Positions 1 to 12,676 of a DNA stretch of 64,000 nt are shown here, one piece after another. A model generated the notes under the pieces. It was not told the origin of the DNA, searched no databases, and was given only the letters and a program-made list of their open reading frames with translations. Made by a program: the position numbers and the translations under genes. Source of the DNA: Gigaspora margarita (Eukaryota > Glomeromycota > Glomeromycetes > Diversisporales > Gigasporaceae); assembly GCA_009809945.1 (NCBI GenBank), contig WTPW01000622.1, forward strand, positions 99,434 through 163,433. The letters run 5' to 3'. How positions within the stretch are numbered: the stretch's first letter is position 1; each line of letters starts with the position of its first letter.

Positions 1-1567
1 GCACTTAAACATCATGATATGCATCACATAGTATGAGAATTGTTTGACCAAACAATGCTTTAACAGGTTTTTGTCTCGATTAAAGTGATGACGTTACTAT
101 AAAAAAATGTCCTTTTTTATTAGTCTTTCAGAATTGCAATAACTAAATATATTATATAACACAAAAAGAAGTGTCGGTATTTACCATAGATGCAAATAAT
201 GATTGAGGAAAAATATCAAGCAACTTACACAGTTTACTGAGCATCAGCTTTTTTTTTTAAACAACAAATTATATTGTCGTTACAACAAGCTATTCTTACA
301 TATGTGACTATTGTCCCAACAGCCCACAATTTTTGGCTACTGTCTCAGCAGACCAATCAAACTGATGTTATATCAGGTCAGCTGACGTCCTAGCAGGTCA
401 ATTAAAACAGTTGTATCATTCTTGAAACACAGGAGCGAAGGGTCGATGTAGCCAGAACAAAAGTTGACAAAATTAATTTCTCATGCTTACTAAAATTCTA
501 CAACAATTACCACATAAATATGCAATATTACATAATTACTAATGATACTAAATTATACTATCATACTCATATCTTAATTGCTAACTTATTACTACATACT
601 TACATCACCGATTACATACTTATCTCTCGATCAATCGAACATGCGACTGTAACTGGGCCTATCACATGTTCGGTTAGATAAATAGATTTCGAGACAAAGC
701 TACCTCGATAAACTCATACAGGGGTCCCAAAATTCTAGGTCATGATACGTCAGAGCACATCAGAATCTTGGTCGGTTGGATTAGAATTGAACAATTTTGT
801 TCCAAGATCATAAAAAATTTTACTAATAAATGATATCCATTCATTAAGTAATAAATGCCCAGTTGATAATTTTGCTATAAAACTTGCCAACAACTAGGGC
901 TAAATGTCAACCTAGATCCAACGCATCTGACCTGGAAATTTGGAGACAGCCCTGTAAAAATCGCCTCGATATATATATATCAAGCAGCTATTATCTATGA
1001 GTTCGCCAGAGCAGCCACCTAAAGTTCACTAATAGTCAAAATAATAATAATTGATTGATTAATTGATTGATTGGATTTTGGAAGCCTGATTTGAAAATTA
1101 GTGTGGCATGTGATGAATTTTGTCTTAAAATAAAATCCGCATATTATTATATTTTTTATTATAGTAAAAGCGGATTTATTCTAATGGATGATCATAGCAG
1201 ATTTCACTATTCTACTACTTGGGTTTCACCTGTAGTATTATTATTATTGACATTTATCATAAATTTTCATAAAATCTAAATTACACTTATACACTAATTA
1301 TATTTTATCTAATTATAAAATCACTCAAAAAGGCACCGTGGAGCCAACCCTAAATTTGTAATAATATAAAATTATATTATATTGATATAGTGATAATTTT
1401 TTTGATCAAAAAATGCAATAAAGCAGCAATTTCTGAATAATTAAAAATTGTTATTGTATCAATATAGCAATATTGGTATTATAGTACAGCAGTCCTTGAT
1501 TATAAATTGTACTATTTAAAGTAATTATAGGTATTGTAGCGGATATGGTTATTGTGGCAGATCTGCT
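1..1567. other. AT-rich non-coding DNA, no gene seen
   Basis: No convincing coding region. The open frame at 1067-1279 begins at TTG in AT-rich DNA and matches nothing I recognise. Short inverted words occur near 638-680, but no element with clear ends was found. Confidence 0.5.
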
Positions 1568-2256
1568 ATAACTTATGATCCATTGGACCAAACTAAATAG
1601 TTTTTATACCATTTGAATCATCTCATCGAGATGATTCAAATGGTACAAAACTCATTTGATTTTGATTATTGGGTTATGAAATATTGGTGTTCAAATGCTT
1701 AAATCAAAATAACTAATATGTTATATTTGGACACTATTCTAATGCCAATATCTCGTGACCCAGTGATCAAAATCAAGTAATTTTTGTGTCATTTGAATCA
1801 TCTAGATAAGATGATTCAAATAGATTAAAAATTGTTTAAATTGGACTAATAGGTCATGAGTTATTGCAAACCTGCTAACAATACCCTTATCTACCACAAT
1901 CAGTATTTAAAATTCAATATATTTTAATATTATGCAGAAAACTTAGCAATTCTTGTAAACATAATAAAAAATCAAAAATTATGTGCAACATGCTTAATAC
2001 ATAATAAAATCCACAGATTCTTAAAAATTTTTGCTTGCAGAATTAACTTTCAATCTGCATTCTGCATATTTTGCATATAGATTTTAAACACTAACCACAA
2101 AATCCTCCAATTTTATATAACATAAGATTGAAATAACTTGTGATCCTGTGATCTAAATTGAATAATTTTGGCACTATTCTATTTGTCTCATCGAGATGAA
2201 TCAAATGGTACCAAAATTATTCAATTTGGACCAATAGATCAAGAGTTATCACAAAT
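1568..2256. repeat. Three copies of a dispersed palindromic repeat
   Basis: Copies lie at about 1568-1680, 1750-1865 and 2128-2256. Each has a palindromic core like GAATCATCTCATCGAGATGA, flanked by inverted arms carrying a word like GGTACCAAAATTATTCAA and, at the outer ends, phrases like 'ACTTGTGATCCNNTGATC'. The same module recurs at 55086-56135 and 58575-58850. No coding potential is seen. It is probably the internal unit of a non-autonomous DNA element. Confidence 0.7.
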
Positions 2257-3039
2257 TTCTCTTAACTCAGCCACAATAGCTATACTTACCTTATATTTTT
2301 TTTTTGAAACTCTAATTCATTTAGTGCAACATTATATAAGTATGGATGATATATGCATTATGCAAAATAACAAGCATGAAGATGCAATTTAAAGAAAGTG
2401 ATTTATAAAATAAATAGTGTAATACTCATGATTAATAGTGATTATTCTATAATCGTATATATTATAAAAAGACTATCACTATAGAATATTTGAGTCATAT
2501 GATAAATAACAATTATATAATAATATGCAAATCAGATTGTGACTAGTACCTTTTTTGGAGATCAGCTAAAGTGGAGCAAGTTTTGAAAATTTATTTAAAT
2601 TAATGTTTATTTAAATTAGGATTAGGGTTCAAGCTATTTTGAGGTTATATTTAAGTGGTGTTATAGGTAAAAACACTTTTCCAACATTTTTTATTAATGC
2701 ACCAAAGTAGGTTTAGACTATCATTTTTTGTGTTTTTCACGCTATTTTCTTTTTTTTACTTGTTTTGTTTTGTTGGGCTAATCTGGGTTCAGTCAAATTT
2801 TCGCAATTTGATTGGTCAATCAGCTATCGATTATCAAAAACTCCTCTGCTTTAGCCTATCTCCTTTTTTGGTAACCTATATATTGAATTCTATTTATAGG
2901 TGGAACCAATTTTTTTGAAGTCAATGACTTTACAAAGACTTATAATTATTCAAACTTATTTATAGTTGGTTACATTTTCTAAATTTATAATAGTATTCAA
3001 ATATTGTAGTAGCAGGACCTATAATAAAGATTTTTTTGT
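2257..3039. other. Non-coding; T-rich dispersed segment
   Basis: No gene is supported. The frame at 2697-2918 lies in a T-rich tract that resembles the DNA at 39425-39560: both have a 'TTAATGC(A/C)CCAA' start, a long T-rich run and a GGGCTGAT-like word. That resemblance suggests a dispersed non-coding repeat rather than two proteins. Confidence 0.4.
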
Positions 3040-3620
3040 TCTCCTAAAGCCTAGCTGACCAATCTTTCTAGGCCAACTGGATTGGTAGAGGAATTCTGGG
3101 AAAAAGGTTCTTGGTAGAGGAATAGCAGTGTTGGGGTTTGGTGAACTTCACAAGGCAGGAAGTAGGTAATAGTAGTAGTTTAAGGATAATTTCTAACTGC
3201 ATGTGTAAGCCTTAGTGAATGCATAAGTTACTGAAGTGTAGATAATACCAATACTGGAACAGTGTCACTTTACCAAGCTTTCCATTGAGGATAACAGGAC
3301 CAGGTATATCTAGCTGGGCCCTAAAGTTATAAAGAAGAATTCAGAACACTGTGTTCTGGCGATACAAGATAGGTTGACAAGAGAAATAGAAACTAGAAGA
3401 TTTAAATAAACAATGCTAGCATGTGGATTGCAGGTATGATAGCTAGTGTAAAACCTTCAGATGGCTATTTAAATAGGTAACCAAAAGTTGCAGAGGCTAG
3501 TTGTACTCTCATCTATGTAGCAAATACTAGTGAATTTCTATGTGAATTGCCAATGGCATTAATATCTTGAATAAAATCCTAAGCTCCAAGGCAGGCACTT
3601 TGAAACCAAAAAAATAATAA
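3040..3620 (+). mobile_element. SINE-related retroposon fragment
   Basis: This stretch aligns by eye with the 3' half of the SINE at 59192-60192. Shared phrases include GCTGACCAA, GAACTTCACAAGG, AGTAGGTAA and GGTATGATAGCTAGTGTA. It ends in an A-rich tail followed by AAT repeats. The polymerase III promoter half is missing, so it looks 5' truncated. I could not define a target duplication. Confidence 0.55.
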
Positions 3621-5379
3621 TAATAGTAAAATTTTAATAAAGTATATATTAAAAGTTGAGTATGTCGATCATTTTCAATAATATTAAAATTGTTGTATTA
3701 TATAGTACAGCATGAAACTTACTATTATGGTTAAAGAAAATACATTTTAATTGTAATTTCACAGATTAATATTTAAAAAAAATAAAAATATTATTAGTTA
3801 AGGTTAGGGTTCAACCTAGTATTAAAGTTAGGGTTAGAGGGCATATATATATATGCAAAATTAGGTGTTAAAACTTTTAATTCGAAGCCCAAGACTAGTT
3901 ACATAATGAAATTCAAGATATTTAAAATTTTTAATTTTCTTTGTAATTTTTTCTAATTTTTGTTCATTTTTGCTACACAAGATCCTGTGATCTAATTGGT
4001 CAATCATATTAACCTGTGATATAGCAACCTGTGATATTTATCAACATTCTTTAAAAAAATATGTCAAGAAGTTAGTGATAGTTGTGACAAAAAATTTTTT
4101 TACAACAGACAAACAATTTTTTAACAGGTTTTTGATAGTAAATAAAAATCTAGAAGATTCGATAACATATTATATTAGACATTTTGTATTATCAATATTA
4201 CTGACAATAAGTTTCATAGTAAAAATGACATCATTACACTCTATCCTTAAAAAGTTATACTTCTATATATCAGTTTTCCTAGTTGGCTCAAATTCCCCAG
4301 TTACACAAAATGATTAATTTTGATTGGTTAGTATCTTATGATCTTCAATGATTTGTAAACAACTTTTGATACCTGAAGTTTAAATCTTCAAAACTTGACG
4401 AATATTCAACCAATTTTAATAATTTTACTATTTTTAGAATCAGAAAAATATGTTCTATAATTTATTTAATCATTCAAAAAGTTATCATGAAAAAATTTTA
4501 CAAAATTTTAAAAAGAAAAATCAATACCACGAACTTTATATGTAATTTGAATTTGTACCCCCTACCCTTAAAGATCCCCAAAATGAGTCAATTTCTGAAA
4601 TGAAATGCAATTTTATTGACAACGCATATGGCATATGTATAACAATTTGAATCATTATTCGTCGAGACTGCATAAGTACATTCACTATTAGGTTCTCAGA
4701 AGAATTAGACCAAGTTATTATTGTTACTTATTTTCCCATTTTTACTATATGTAATGCGATTAAATTAAACATGAAGATGATTTTCTATTTTGGTTCAAAA
4801 TAGATCATATTTTAGGATTTAGCATTCATCAATAAAACAATGAAAATTTAAAATAATAACAAAGAAAATAACAATTTAATTCATAAGCAATGTTTACAAA
4901 TTTAACGTTTATGTGATACGTTAAAAATCGGAATCGTCATAAATTTTCTAATCTTTTACTGTGCGAATCATGATATTAAGTGGAATTGATGAATAATTAT
5001 TCGATATTCGGTTATCAATTAAAAATTTCGAGCATCGAAATAAGCTTTCATTTGTTGAGTTTTTAATTCGATCATCATTTAGCGGTTAAAAGGCAACTAT
5101 TTATCTTGTGTTTTGACTTATTATAAAATCATAAAAAAAGGCAACGCTTATTTTCCATCATGAAATTTGCTATTTCCACCATTGGTCGTAATTTATTATA
5201 CGACATTTGCAATATTTATGTAAATTTCCATAATGTAAATAGACGGTCCCTAAAAAAAAGAAAAAGGAATTGAAAAACATTTACACTATACGTTTTTCAT
5301 TGCTCGAAAATCATCGATTACAATCTTCAATTAAGAATATGACTTGCTATAACTGGAACTATAGAAAACTATAGAATTA
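3621..5379. other. AT-rich non-coding DNA with a repeat copy
   Basis: No gene is supported. Roughly 3950-4590 resembles the element at 56506-56888: both have 'GTTACACAAA-ATGATTAAT', and the end here reads CTACCCTTAA. The open frame at 4075-4317 lies inside that repeat and is not credible as a gene. Confidence 0.4.
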
Positions 5380-5471
5380 TGGCGTTTTCAAACGCAATAA
5401 AGAATCTGATTGGCCAGTTTGATCAAATTGGCCAATCAGATTCTTTGTTGAGTCCTATGCTGAAAATGCCC
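5380..5471. repeat. Short foldback element
   Basis: Two 18-bp arms (5399-5416 and 5429-5446, AAAGAATCTGATTGGCCA and its complement) are perfect inverted repeats around a 12-bp spacer. They are nested in an outer inverted pair, GGCGTTTTCA at 5381 and TGAAAATGCC at 5461. It is a MITE-like hairpin 0.6 kb upstream of the permease start. Confidence 0.6.
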
Positions 5472-6063
5472 TAAAGCTATAAATTTGAAATAAAATTATC
5501 GATTACTATGCCCTTAAGTGTAACACAATTAAGGAGTCACACGACTAATGCATTATAATGAGGTTTCTGAATTAATGATTTGGCGTTTAATTTCAGATAA
5601 ATAAGTGACAAATTTGTTTCAAAAAAAGACATCTATTTTTTTTTAAAGTATATATTTGTTTACATAATGGTTTACTTAATTTTATCACCGACTGCACCAA
5701 TTTAATTCGAAATAAATTAACTTTGAAGCCTCCAAATATATTGAAGACAAAGAAAACCAAAAATGGGAACTCTGACTTTCTAGAAATTAATATATTGGGT
5801 AAATATTTGCAAAGCAAATTGCAATTTTACAGAATGAGCAATTGGTACTACACCATCTGTTAACAAGTTCTGAATTTTGGTCAAATTGTTATAATAATAG
5901 TGCAAACAACTATTTATTGATGATTGATCGATTAAAAAACAAAAATGACCACATGACACATATGATATGCATAAAATTAATTTTAAATGCCTTCGAACTT
6001 AATAATTTTTATTTCTTTTGCATTGATCTTTTACATTGAGCTCATAAAAGAAGTTAAATTAAA
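5472..6063. other. Upstream region of the permease gene
   Basis: No gene is seen. Open frames on both strands are short and AT-driven. The promoter of the permease gene must lie here, but I cannot point to a specific element. Confidence 0.35.
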
Positions 6064-9000
6064 ATGGAAAATGATAATAACGTCAAACATCGGTTAAATA
6101 TGTTAGGGGGAATAGGGTATAACATCAATCGAATTATCGGTAATGTATAACATACAGCAGTGACATATAGACGCACTATCAAAATTTTATTTGAGATTTA
6201 AGAGATTACAACCTCTGAACTTTCAAATATATATATTTTTTATCATAAATTGTAGGAGCAGGTTTGTTTTTTGAAATTTATTTCTTCCGTAATTTCGTGA
6301 AATAACGCTCAGCGCTTTATTCCGCGAAACAATTGCTTATTCTTTAATGAATAAAGGTTATTATTATTTTAAATAGGAATCTTTAACCCTGATAGTATAT
6401 GGATACTCGTTCAGTCACCAGGAATTGCTTTGGTGCTTTTTGTTGTTTGTGGCATTATTAGTCTTTTAGGAAGTTCTATCTACATTGAGGTGATAAAAAT
6501 GACGAGTAACGAACTATGAATTGAAATTCCTTCATCATAATATTTGATCATATTATAAACTGTTTATTTTTATTCATTTATAGTTGGGAATTAGGGCGTT
6601 GCCTAAAGGAATAGGCGAACAAAAATATATTACTGATGCGTTCCCAGGATGGAGAAATGTTGGACATATTTTTAGTTTCGTTGTAATTTTGTGTGTGAAT
6701 TTTTTAATTGCCCTCCAAATTATTGTACTATTTATGTAGTAAATGCATGTGAATAATAATTTGATTCAATTGCTTATAATAGTATAATATTGCCCGGGGC
6801 CATAGTTGCCGATTCTTATAGTAGCGCTCAATACCTACTCTACGTATTTCGAGGATATTTTAAAAACGATTATGATTACATGTAAGCAAAAATTTTATTA
6901 TTATTGGCTTTGTACACACAATTCGGACATAATTCTGGGAGAACCGTTCACATAGAAGCGACGTTAGTTCCTATAGTGATTTTGGATTAAACTTAAGTTG
7001 TCTCTTTTATATCTGGTAAAACTCAATTGTTAAGATAGTTGGAAATTAATGAGTGTTCATCGTAATTACTACGGTACTTTGTATGTAATCAGAAGGTTTA
7101 TACCGTAAAATCTCAAAATAACGCGAAGGGGTGAAATTACAATTTTTGGCCCGAATTAAGCTTAATTCGGGCCAAGATTTGAAATAATGCCAATGCCGCT
7201 ATTTCGAGATTTTACGATAAAAATCACACACTCCTATTAGCAGAACCATTCAACTTTTATCATTTTAGGTCTTTATTTCAGTTTCTCAGAGGATTAGGAC
7301 TTTCCTGTCAACCGTACACAGGATAATAAATAAACACATTATTGACAATAGTAGCAATAAAATCGGGTGGAAAATTGCCAAACTTCAGCGAAATTATTCG
7401 TCTGGTTTTGATTGCTGTTATGTGTACAAACCCGATAATAAACAGGCTCGTAATTTTAATTTATTAACATAAAGATATATTTTTGAAATTATAGGGCGGT
7501 GATTGTTTCGGTTTTGATTTTATTATTTATCACTCTTTATCACGTATACTCTACTATAATATCAGACATTACGAATCAGGGGCTGGCCCTGATTAAAATT
7601 ATTTCTTTACTTATCATTTCGATAGTTGGATTAGTAAGATTATCAGGAGCTGATTCGACTAATTGGCGAAATGTTTTTAATAAATCTTTTAACGCTGGCG
7701 TATATGAACTTGGTGCATATGGAAATGGTATAATACAGGTAAATGATATATAATATTGATATGTTAATTTCTAGTACTTTAGTAGTTAACCAAAAAATAA
7801 TGTAAAATTTGAATTTAGATTTTATTCGCATATGAAGGTGTGTTAATAAACAGTTCATGCATAAAATTGACAAACTATTAATTATATTTTATTTATCAAA
7901 TATTAAAGGATGGAATAATATAAATTGTAAGATTCTTGTTATAATAACATTAAATTAGATCAATTTTATTTCAAGCATAACTGATATAAAAATTTTATTT
8001 ATAGATTTAGTTGAAGAATTAAACGAGCCAAAAGCCGTTAGTCTGAAATATTCTTCCATAATTAGCGTTTTTATTTCCATTTTACTTTGTAATGCTTCGA
8101 TTTTATTATGATTCATTTAAACTATCATATTTATCATGTTCTAATATAACTACAACCTATTTTTTATTGTTTAGATTTTTCCATTAATGCCGCCTTTATA
8201 ACGGTGATTGGGAATAACATTACTAATAACATTCCAATTGCTTTGCGTTTTGGCAATGAACTACTTGGTAGAAATGGAGAAATACTTATGTCAATATTGG
8301 TTGCAATTTCTGCATTTGGAAGTGTTAGCGCAAAGGTTTTCATGTACGCAAAATTCTTATATCATCATGCAAATTAGATAATAATATTCTGATCAGTGAT
8401 ACAAACCGATAAAATTTTTTCAAATCGATTAGTTGATCAGTGATTTTAATCAACTAATCGATTAGTCGATTAGTTGATTAATAATTCCAAATTCTCTTCA
8501 ACACATTTTTTACAATAATTAATCTATCATTTACTCATAGTAATCAAGATAATTTTAATATTATATAAAAATCAATTATAGCCTAACTCCTCTATAATCA
8601 CATCTTTGGAATGCAAAAAAATTGTTAATACAAAGAAATGTGACTAATTTGGAGGGATTTTTAATATATTTATAAATTATTGGAAAACTAATTTGTAATT
8701 ATATTAGTTTGTGATTATAAAGGAGGTGACTATTGAGAGATTTGACTGTATTTTATATGCATGATCTGGTCATCTAGTCAACTAATCGATTATAACGGTT
8801 CGCAAAATTTTGTGAAATTCGCAGATCATTAAAAAGAAAGAAATCGATTTTAGCCAATTTCTAGGTGATTTCTGATTTCTTAGAAAACTACGCCGATATT
8901 GGGTACGAAATGGTCGTATTAGAGTATTCTTAAAAATCAAAAATCAACTAAAAAAATCACCTATAATCTATTTTTTGCAAATCGCAAAAATTGAATGGAC

Positions 9001-9853
9001 CAATTGATTAATCGATTAAGTTTTCACGAAAAACGAAATTGATAGTTGTCAATTTCACCGGCTAATCGATTTTCAACTTTCGATTTGTATCACTAATTCT
9101 GATATTACTGTATTAGCAGCTATATTAAACTAATTTCTTGTATTTTTCAAAGTTATGCACGAATTATAAAATATGCTGCCGAAACCAATTTTATACCTAT
9201 GAAATCCCATTGGTTTATAAATTATAACCAAACTTTTAATACATTAGCTAATCAATTATGGGCGCAATTTGTTTACTGTATGATTTTAACCATTATTTTT
9301 TCTATAAAAGAAAATAGTTTTGTTTTTTCTTCCAATACGGCACAATATTTGGCCATGATTTTTCACGCGGCGAGCGCATGTTGTTTATATGTACGTCAAC
9401 TTATTCAATTTCATATTATTAGTTTCATTCAATTTACTAAAAAAAAACATTTATTTTTTTATATATTTATTTATTTATTTATTTATTTATTTAGTTTTAA
9501 AGTCTAGACTAGGAGACATAAAGGAATTTTCAATACCTAAACAGATAATTATGATTTACATTTTAATCATAATTTTAATTATCCTTGCATCACTTTTCCC
9601 ACCTGAGTATGGAAATTATGATTACCTAATACCCTATTTTATATCATGGGTAGCCACTATATTGGGCATAATTATTTGGTATTTTCGTAATTCGAGGTGT
9701 AAAGTTAATCAAAATGACGGTAGTGAAGATGGCCAAAATGATGAACCTAATGGTCAAGCATATGAGTTAAATATTGATGAAATAAAACAAATCGGTTTGT
9801 TTATATCTTTTACTATTTTTGGTCAAATAATTATATTACTCAATGCATATTAA
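6064..9853 (+). CDS. Amino-acid permease, APC superfamily (LAT/methionine-permease type), 12 exons
   Basis: Predicted plasma-membrane transporter moving amino acids through an APC-fold bundle of about 12 helices. My exon model: 6064-6139, 6256-6261, 6377-6489, 6584-6690, 6783-6881, 7495-7738, 7819-7837, 7909-7926, 8005-8088, 8175-8343, 9153-9390 and 9503-9853. All introns are GT-AG, phases agree, and the total is 1524 nt (507 aa plus TAA). Supporting motifs in order: GAGIF (helix 1), ELGIRALPKGIGEQKYI, PGAIVADSYSSAQYLLYVF, FAYEGWNNINY and KYAAETNFIP. All are typical of the LAT/YLAT subgroup (family knowledge). The hydrophilic C-terminal tail is rich in Asn, Asp and Gly. Exon 2 is only 6 nt, and exons 7 and 8 are 19 and 18 nt. 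Introns at 6882-7494 and 8344-9152 are swollen by inserted elements. Uncertain: a small exon may be missed in the 6882-7494 intron, and the last acceptor could be shifted. No disabling change is seen. Confidence 0.85.
7102..7219. repeat. Foldback MITE in permease intron
   Basis: An imperfect palindrome runs from CCGTAAAATCTC to GAGATTTTACG, with a GC-richer centre (GGCCCGAATTAAGCTTAATT). It shares ATAACGCGAAGGGG with the foldback at 10788-10901, so both belong to one family. It lies wholly inside the intron 6882-7494. Confidence 0.65.
8394..9095. mobile_element. Non-autonomous hAT-like element in permease intron
   Basis: A 702-bp insertion with terminal inverted repeats CAGTGATACAAA and TTTGTATCACTA. 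It is flanked by the perfect 8-bp direct repeat ATTCTGAT (8386-8393 and 9096-9103). An 8-bp duplication with CAGTG-type ends is the signature of the hAT superfamily. The interior is full of AATCGATTAG words and encodes no transposase. Removing the element and one duplication leaves a 99-nt intron, the normal size for this gene. Confidence 0.85.
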
Positions 9854-10255
9854 TTAATTTTTTATTTTAGATGAAATTCTTGAGAATTAATTTAGTTGTC
9901 ATAAAATTATTGTTGATAATAATATATATATTTATATTAGTTTATATTGCATTTAGCTCTTTCAATAGTTTCAATAAATAGCTGTTATTAGTAGCCAAAA
10001 AAAATCAATGAAAATCTGATTTTCGATGAGTACTTATATCTATAAAATCGCTATTTTGGTTATGCTCTAAAGTTAATTATAAAGATGTAGAACTGTATTT
10101 GCCATGCTAATTTTTGAAATAATAATCTAAAACGATGATTAGTAACTATTCTTTATATATGATATAACAATCATTTGTAACTATGTAATATTCTGGGCAG
10201 TTGAGCATAAGCGAAATGAAATTACCGCTTATACACACTGATCTTGATATAGTGA
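9854..10255. other. Downstream region of permease, no gene
   Basis: AT-rich 3' flank of the permease gene with several possible AATAAA-like signals. I see no other feature. Confidence 0.35.
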
Positions 10256-10520
10256 CCAGTGTTTCGACCGAAACCTCCCAAATTCCGAAATATTTCGACC
10301 CTGGACATTCGGTATCGCCCAAAACACGGAACTTCTGAAACTTATGCCGAAACTTCCGAAATGGTCAAAATCTCTGAAATGGGCGAAACCCTCAGAAACT
10401 GGTCGAAACCGAAACTTCCGAAACCTCCGAAATGGGCGAAACCTTCTAAACTGGGCGAAACCTAAATTTCTGAAATTTCTGAAACTGTATGAAACTTCCG
10501 AAACTTCCGAAACTTAGCTA
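10256..10520. repeat. CpG-rich GAAACTTCCGAAA minisatellite
   Basis: Irregular tandem repeat of words such as CCGAAACTTCCGAAATGGGC and GGCGAAACC. It keeps many CpG dinucleotides. The open frame at 10259-10465 merely reads through it. Related but CpG-depleted tracts lie at about 45050-45250, 45590-45720 and 45920-46070. Confidence 0.75.
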
Positions 10521-10787
10521 AAAAAAAAAAACTTACAAACTTGCGAACCTATCTTGAATAAATAATAATTAATTAAAAAAGCCCCAAACTCATGGTGAAT
10601 AAATAAAAAAAACTTCCCGGAATCCGAAACATTCAAAAGCTAGTAATAAAAAATGGTTCTAATGTAATTTTATGCTCTTTTAGGCTGATCGAAGCTATTT
10701 TTTTTAGTTAACATCACTCCTTCCCATTTGATGCCCCGGTAAAATGGACATATAAAATAAATAAAAATTAAAAAAAATAAAAATATT
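10521..10787. other. Low-complexity A-rich DNA
   Basis: Simple A/T-rich sequence with no gene or structured repeat seen. Confidence 0.3.
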
Positions 10788-10901
10788 GTATAACCACGAA
10801 ATAACGCGAAGGGGGTGTGGTTTCGAATTTCGGTTTAAATAAAGTTTAATTCAAGTAGAAATTCGAAAAATAACTCCCTATGCGTTATTTCGTGGTTATA
10901 C
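10788..10901. repeat. Foldback MITE
   Basis: The ends GTATAACCACGAAATAACGC and its complement are perfect 20-bp inverted repeats around a partly palindromic centre. It shares the ATAACGCGAAGGGG core with 7102-7219. Confidence 0.7.
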
Positions 10902-11355
10902 TTCAAATATAAAATAAAAAAATAATTTAATATAAAGACAATAATTTAAAATAAAAAATAATTTAAAATAATGTAAAATAATTTAAAAAATAAATTAAAA
11001 CGAATTAAAAAAAAGAGTTTTACTAAAACGCACCTATGATATTTTACATCAAACTATTAGAATAGCCAATCAAAATTTAAGATCAGGTGTAACATAAAAT
11101 TTCGTTTTTTGTTTATTTTTTAAAAAGATTAATTGATTTGTAACCGTAGGTTACAGAAATTGACAGGATGTCGGATCGATTTTCCGATCACGTGACTTTC
11201 CGGCGCCAAATAGTCTTTGAGAAAAAAAAATTAATTTATGTTAGTGTTTTGGTATATGTTGGCGGTTAGAATTGCCATTATTTAGCAAAATTGAGCGAGA
11301 AAACTTTTTGTTAGCCCAGAAAGATGATTTGCTAGTCTAAATCTTGCGATAAATA

Positions 11356-11765
11356 TAGTGCAGGACACTTAAAGGTGGAATTTATAAAATTTGTCCCATT
11401 TTCATAAATTTCATAGTAAAATTTGATGCCTTTGTGCATTCTCGCAATTTGGTTGGCTAAAAATTAATTATTAAAAAATATTTTAAAATTAATTTTAAAA
11501 TTATTTAAATTAATTTTAAAATTAGCCAATAACAGTAAGTTAAAACATGTGGCTTGTGCCATTTTGGGCCAAATTTTATGTATCATATAAAAATGATATA
11601 CTTTTAAACTCATAAATTGAAAAAATATACAATGATTTTTTTAAAAAAAATAAGGCTGCTAAGATTAGCTAAACTACAAAATAGCAGCTTGTTTTTTGTA
11701 TTTTTTTTTTATATTAAATATTATTAGCTTTTAAAATTTGTGAAGCCTTTAAGTGTTCTGCACTA
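11356..11765. mobile_element. 410-bp TA-flanked MITE (Tc1/mariner-like)
   Basis: The ends are TAGTGCAGGACACTTAAAGG and CCTTTAAGTGTTCTGCACTA. The element sits between TA dinucleotides (11354-11355 and 11766-11767). It encodes no protein. A second copy in opposite orientation is at about 60369-60813. Confidence 0.7.
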
Positions 11766-12085
11766 TACAATTTTTGAAAAGCGAACATTTGTTTTGAATT
11801 TGCCTGATTGTGTTACATTTATACTTGCTGCCAAAACACAGACAAATCCCAAATTCAAAAAAAAACAATTGCTATTTGTAAAAGATTAAATCAAAAAAAG
11901 TAGTCTTAAAATTTTGCAAATATATTATCTATAACAATAAAAATATCTACTATTTGTTTAAACAAAGATTATTAATAAAGTTTTTGAGAAATTAATTTGG
12001 GATGTATTTGGGATTTGGTTCAAACAAATCCCAAACTATAGTAATTTGGGATTTTGCCAACATGTATAGTTACATTACACCTGAT

Positions 12086-12200
12086 TAGGGTTGTTAATGG
12101 AGTACTCCAGACATTAATAAAACATATAACCCACTTCTGGAGTGCTCTGGAGTGGGTTATATGTTTTACTATTAACTAGAGTGCTCCATTAACAACCCTA
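12086..12200. mobile_element. 115-bp hAT-like MITE
   Basis: A near-perfect palindrome with ends TAGGGTTGTTAATGGAG and its approximate complement. It is flanked by CACCTGAT (12078-12085) and TACCTGAT (12201-12208), an 8-bp duplication with one C/T difference. The surrounding DNA carries ATCAGGTGTAACA-type words near 11080, 12070, 12974 and 13207, in opposing orientations. An older element may therefore lie around it. Confidence 0.6.
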
Positions 12201-12492
12201 TACCTGATCCTGATTTTTAATTGGTTAATTTATGTCAGAAGATCACATGATCCAAAAATCAATCCTATGCCCTGTGTTGATCAAAAATTGTTTATTTCTG
12301 ATGGGGTTCGATTTTAACCTGATTTCTGATCATGGGAATCGATGGCTACATTTGATAATTGGTCGGTTACCCATGCTGATTACTGCATTTTTCTTCCCAT
12401 GCTAATTATTTCATTTTCTTCCTATTACTACATTTTTGCGATCTAAATTCCCATTATTACATTCTTGTAAATATTATAGCTCTTACCTCATA

Positions 12493-12676
12493 CAGTCTAC
12501 TCCCGCTATAGTCACACTCTCTGGCAGAAACCTGATATGACTATAGCAAGAGAAACATAATAATAGTCACATCATGTGATTATAGCGAGAGTTAATTTTA
12601 TATTACTGCAAATAATTGGTATATAGTTTCAAGAAAATGTGACTATTTCGAGTGTGACTATTGCGGGAGTAGACTG
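12493..12676. mobile_element. 184-bp pogo-like MITE, copy 1
   Basis: Starts CAGTCTACTCCCGCTATAGT and ends with its near complement. It is flanked by TA on both sides (12491-12492 and 12677-12678). CAGT termini with TA duplication suggest the Tc1/mariner-pogo group. Copy 2, of identical length and opposite orientation, is at 60872-61055. Confidence 0.8.

Noticed and set aside
2697-2918. Phe-rich 73-aa membrane-like ORF (and the similar one at 39428-39613)
   Set aside because: Both arise from a T-rich dispersed repeat; the hydrophobicity reflects T-runs, not a conserved protein.
7643-7873. Minus-strand ORF of 76 aa in the permease gene
   Set aside because: It is antisense to conserved permease exons and crosses their introns.
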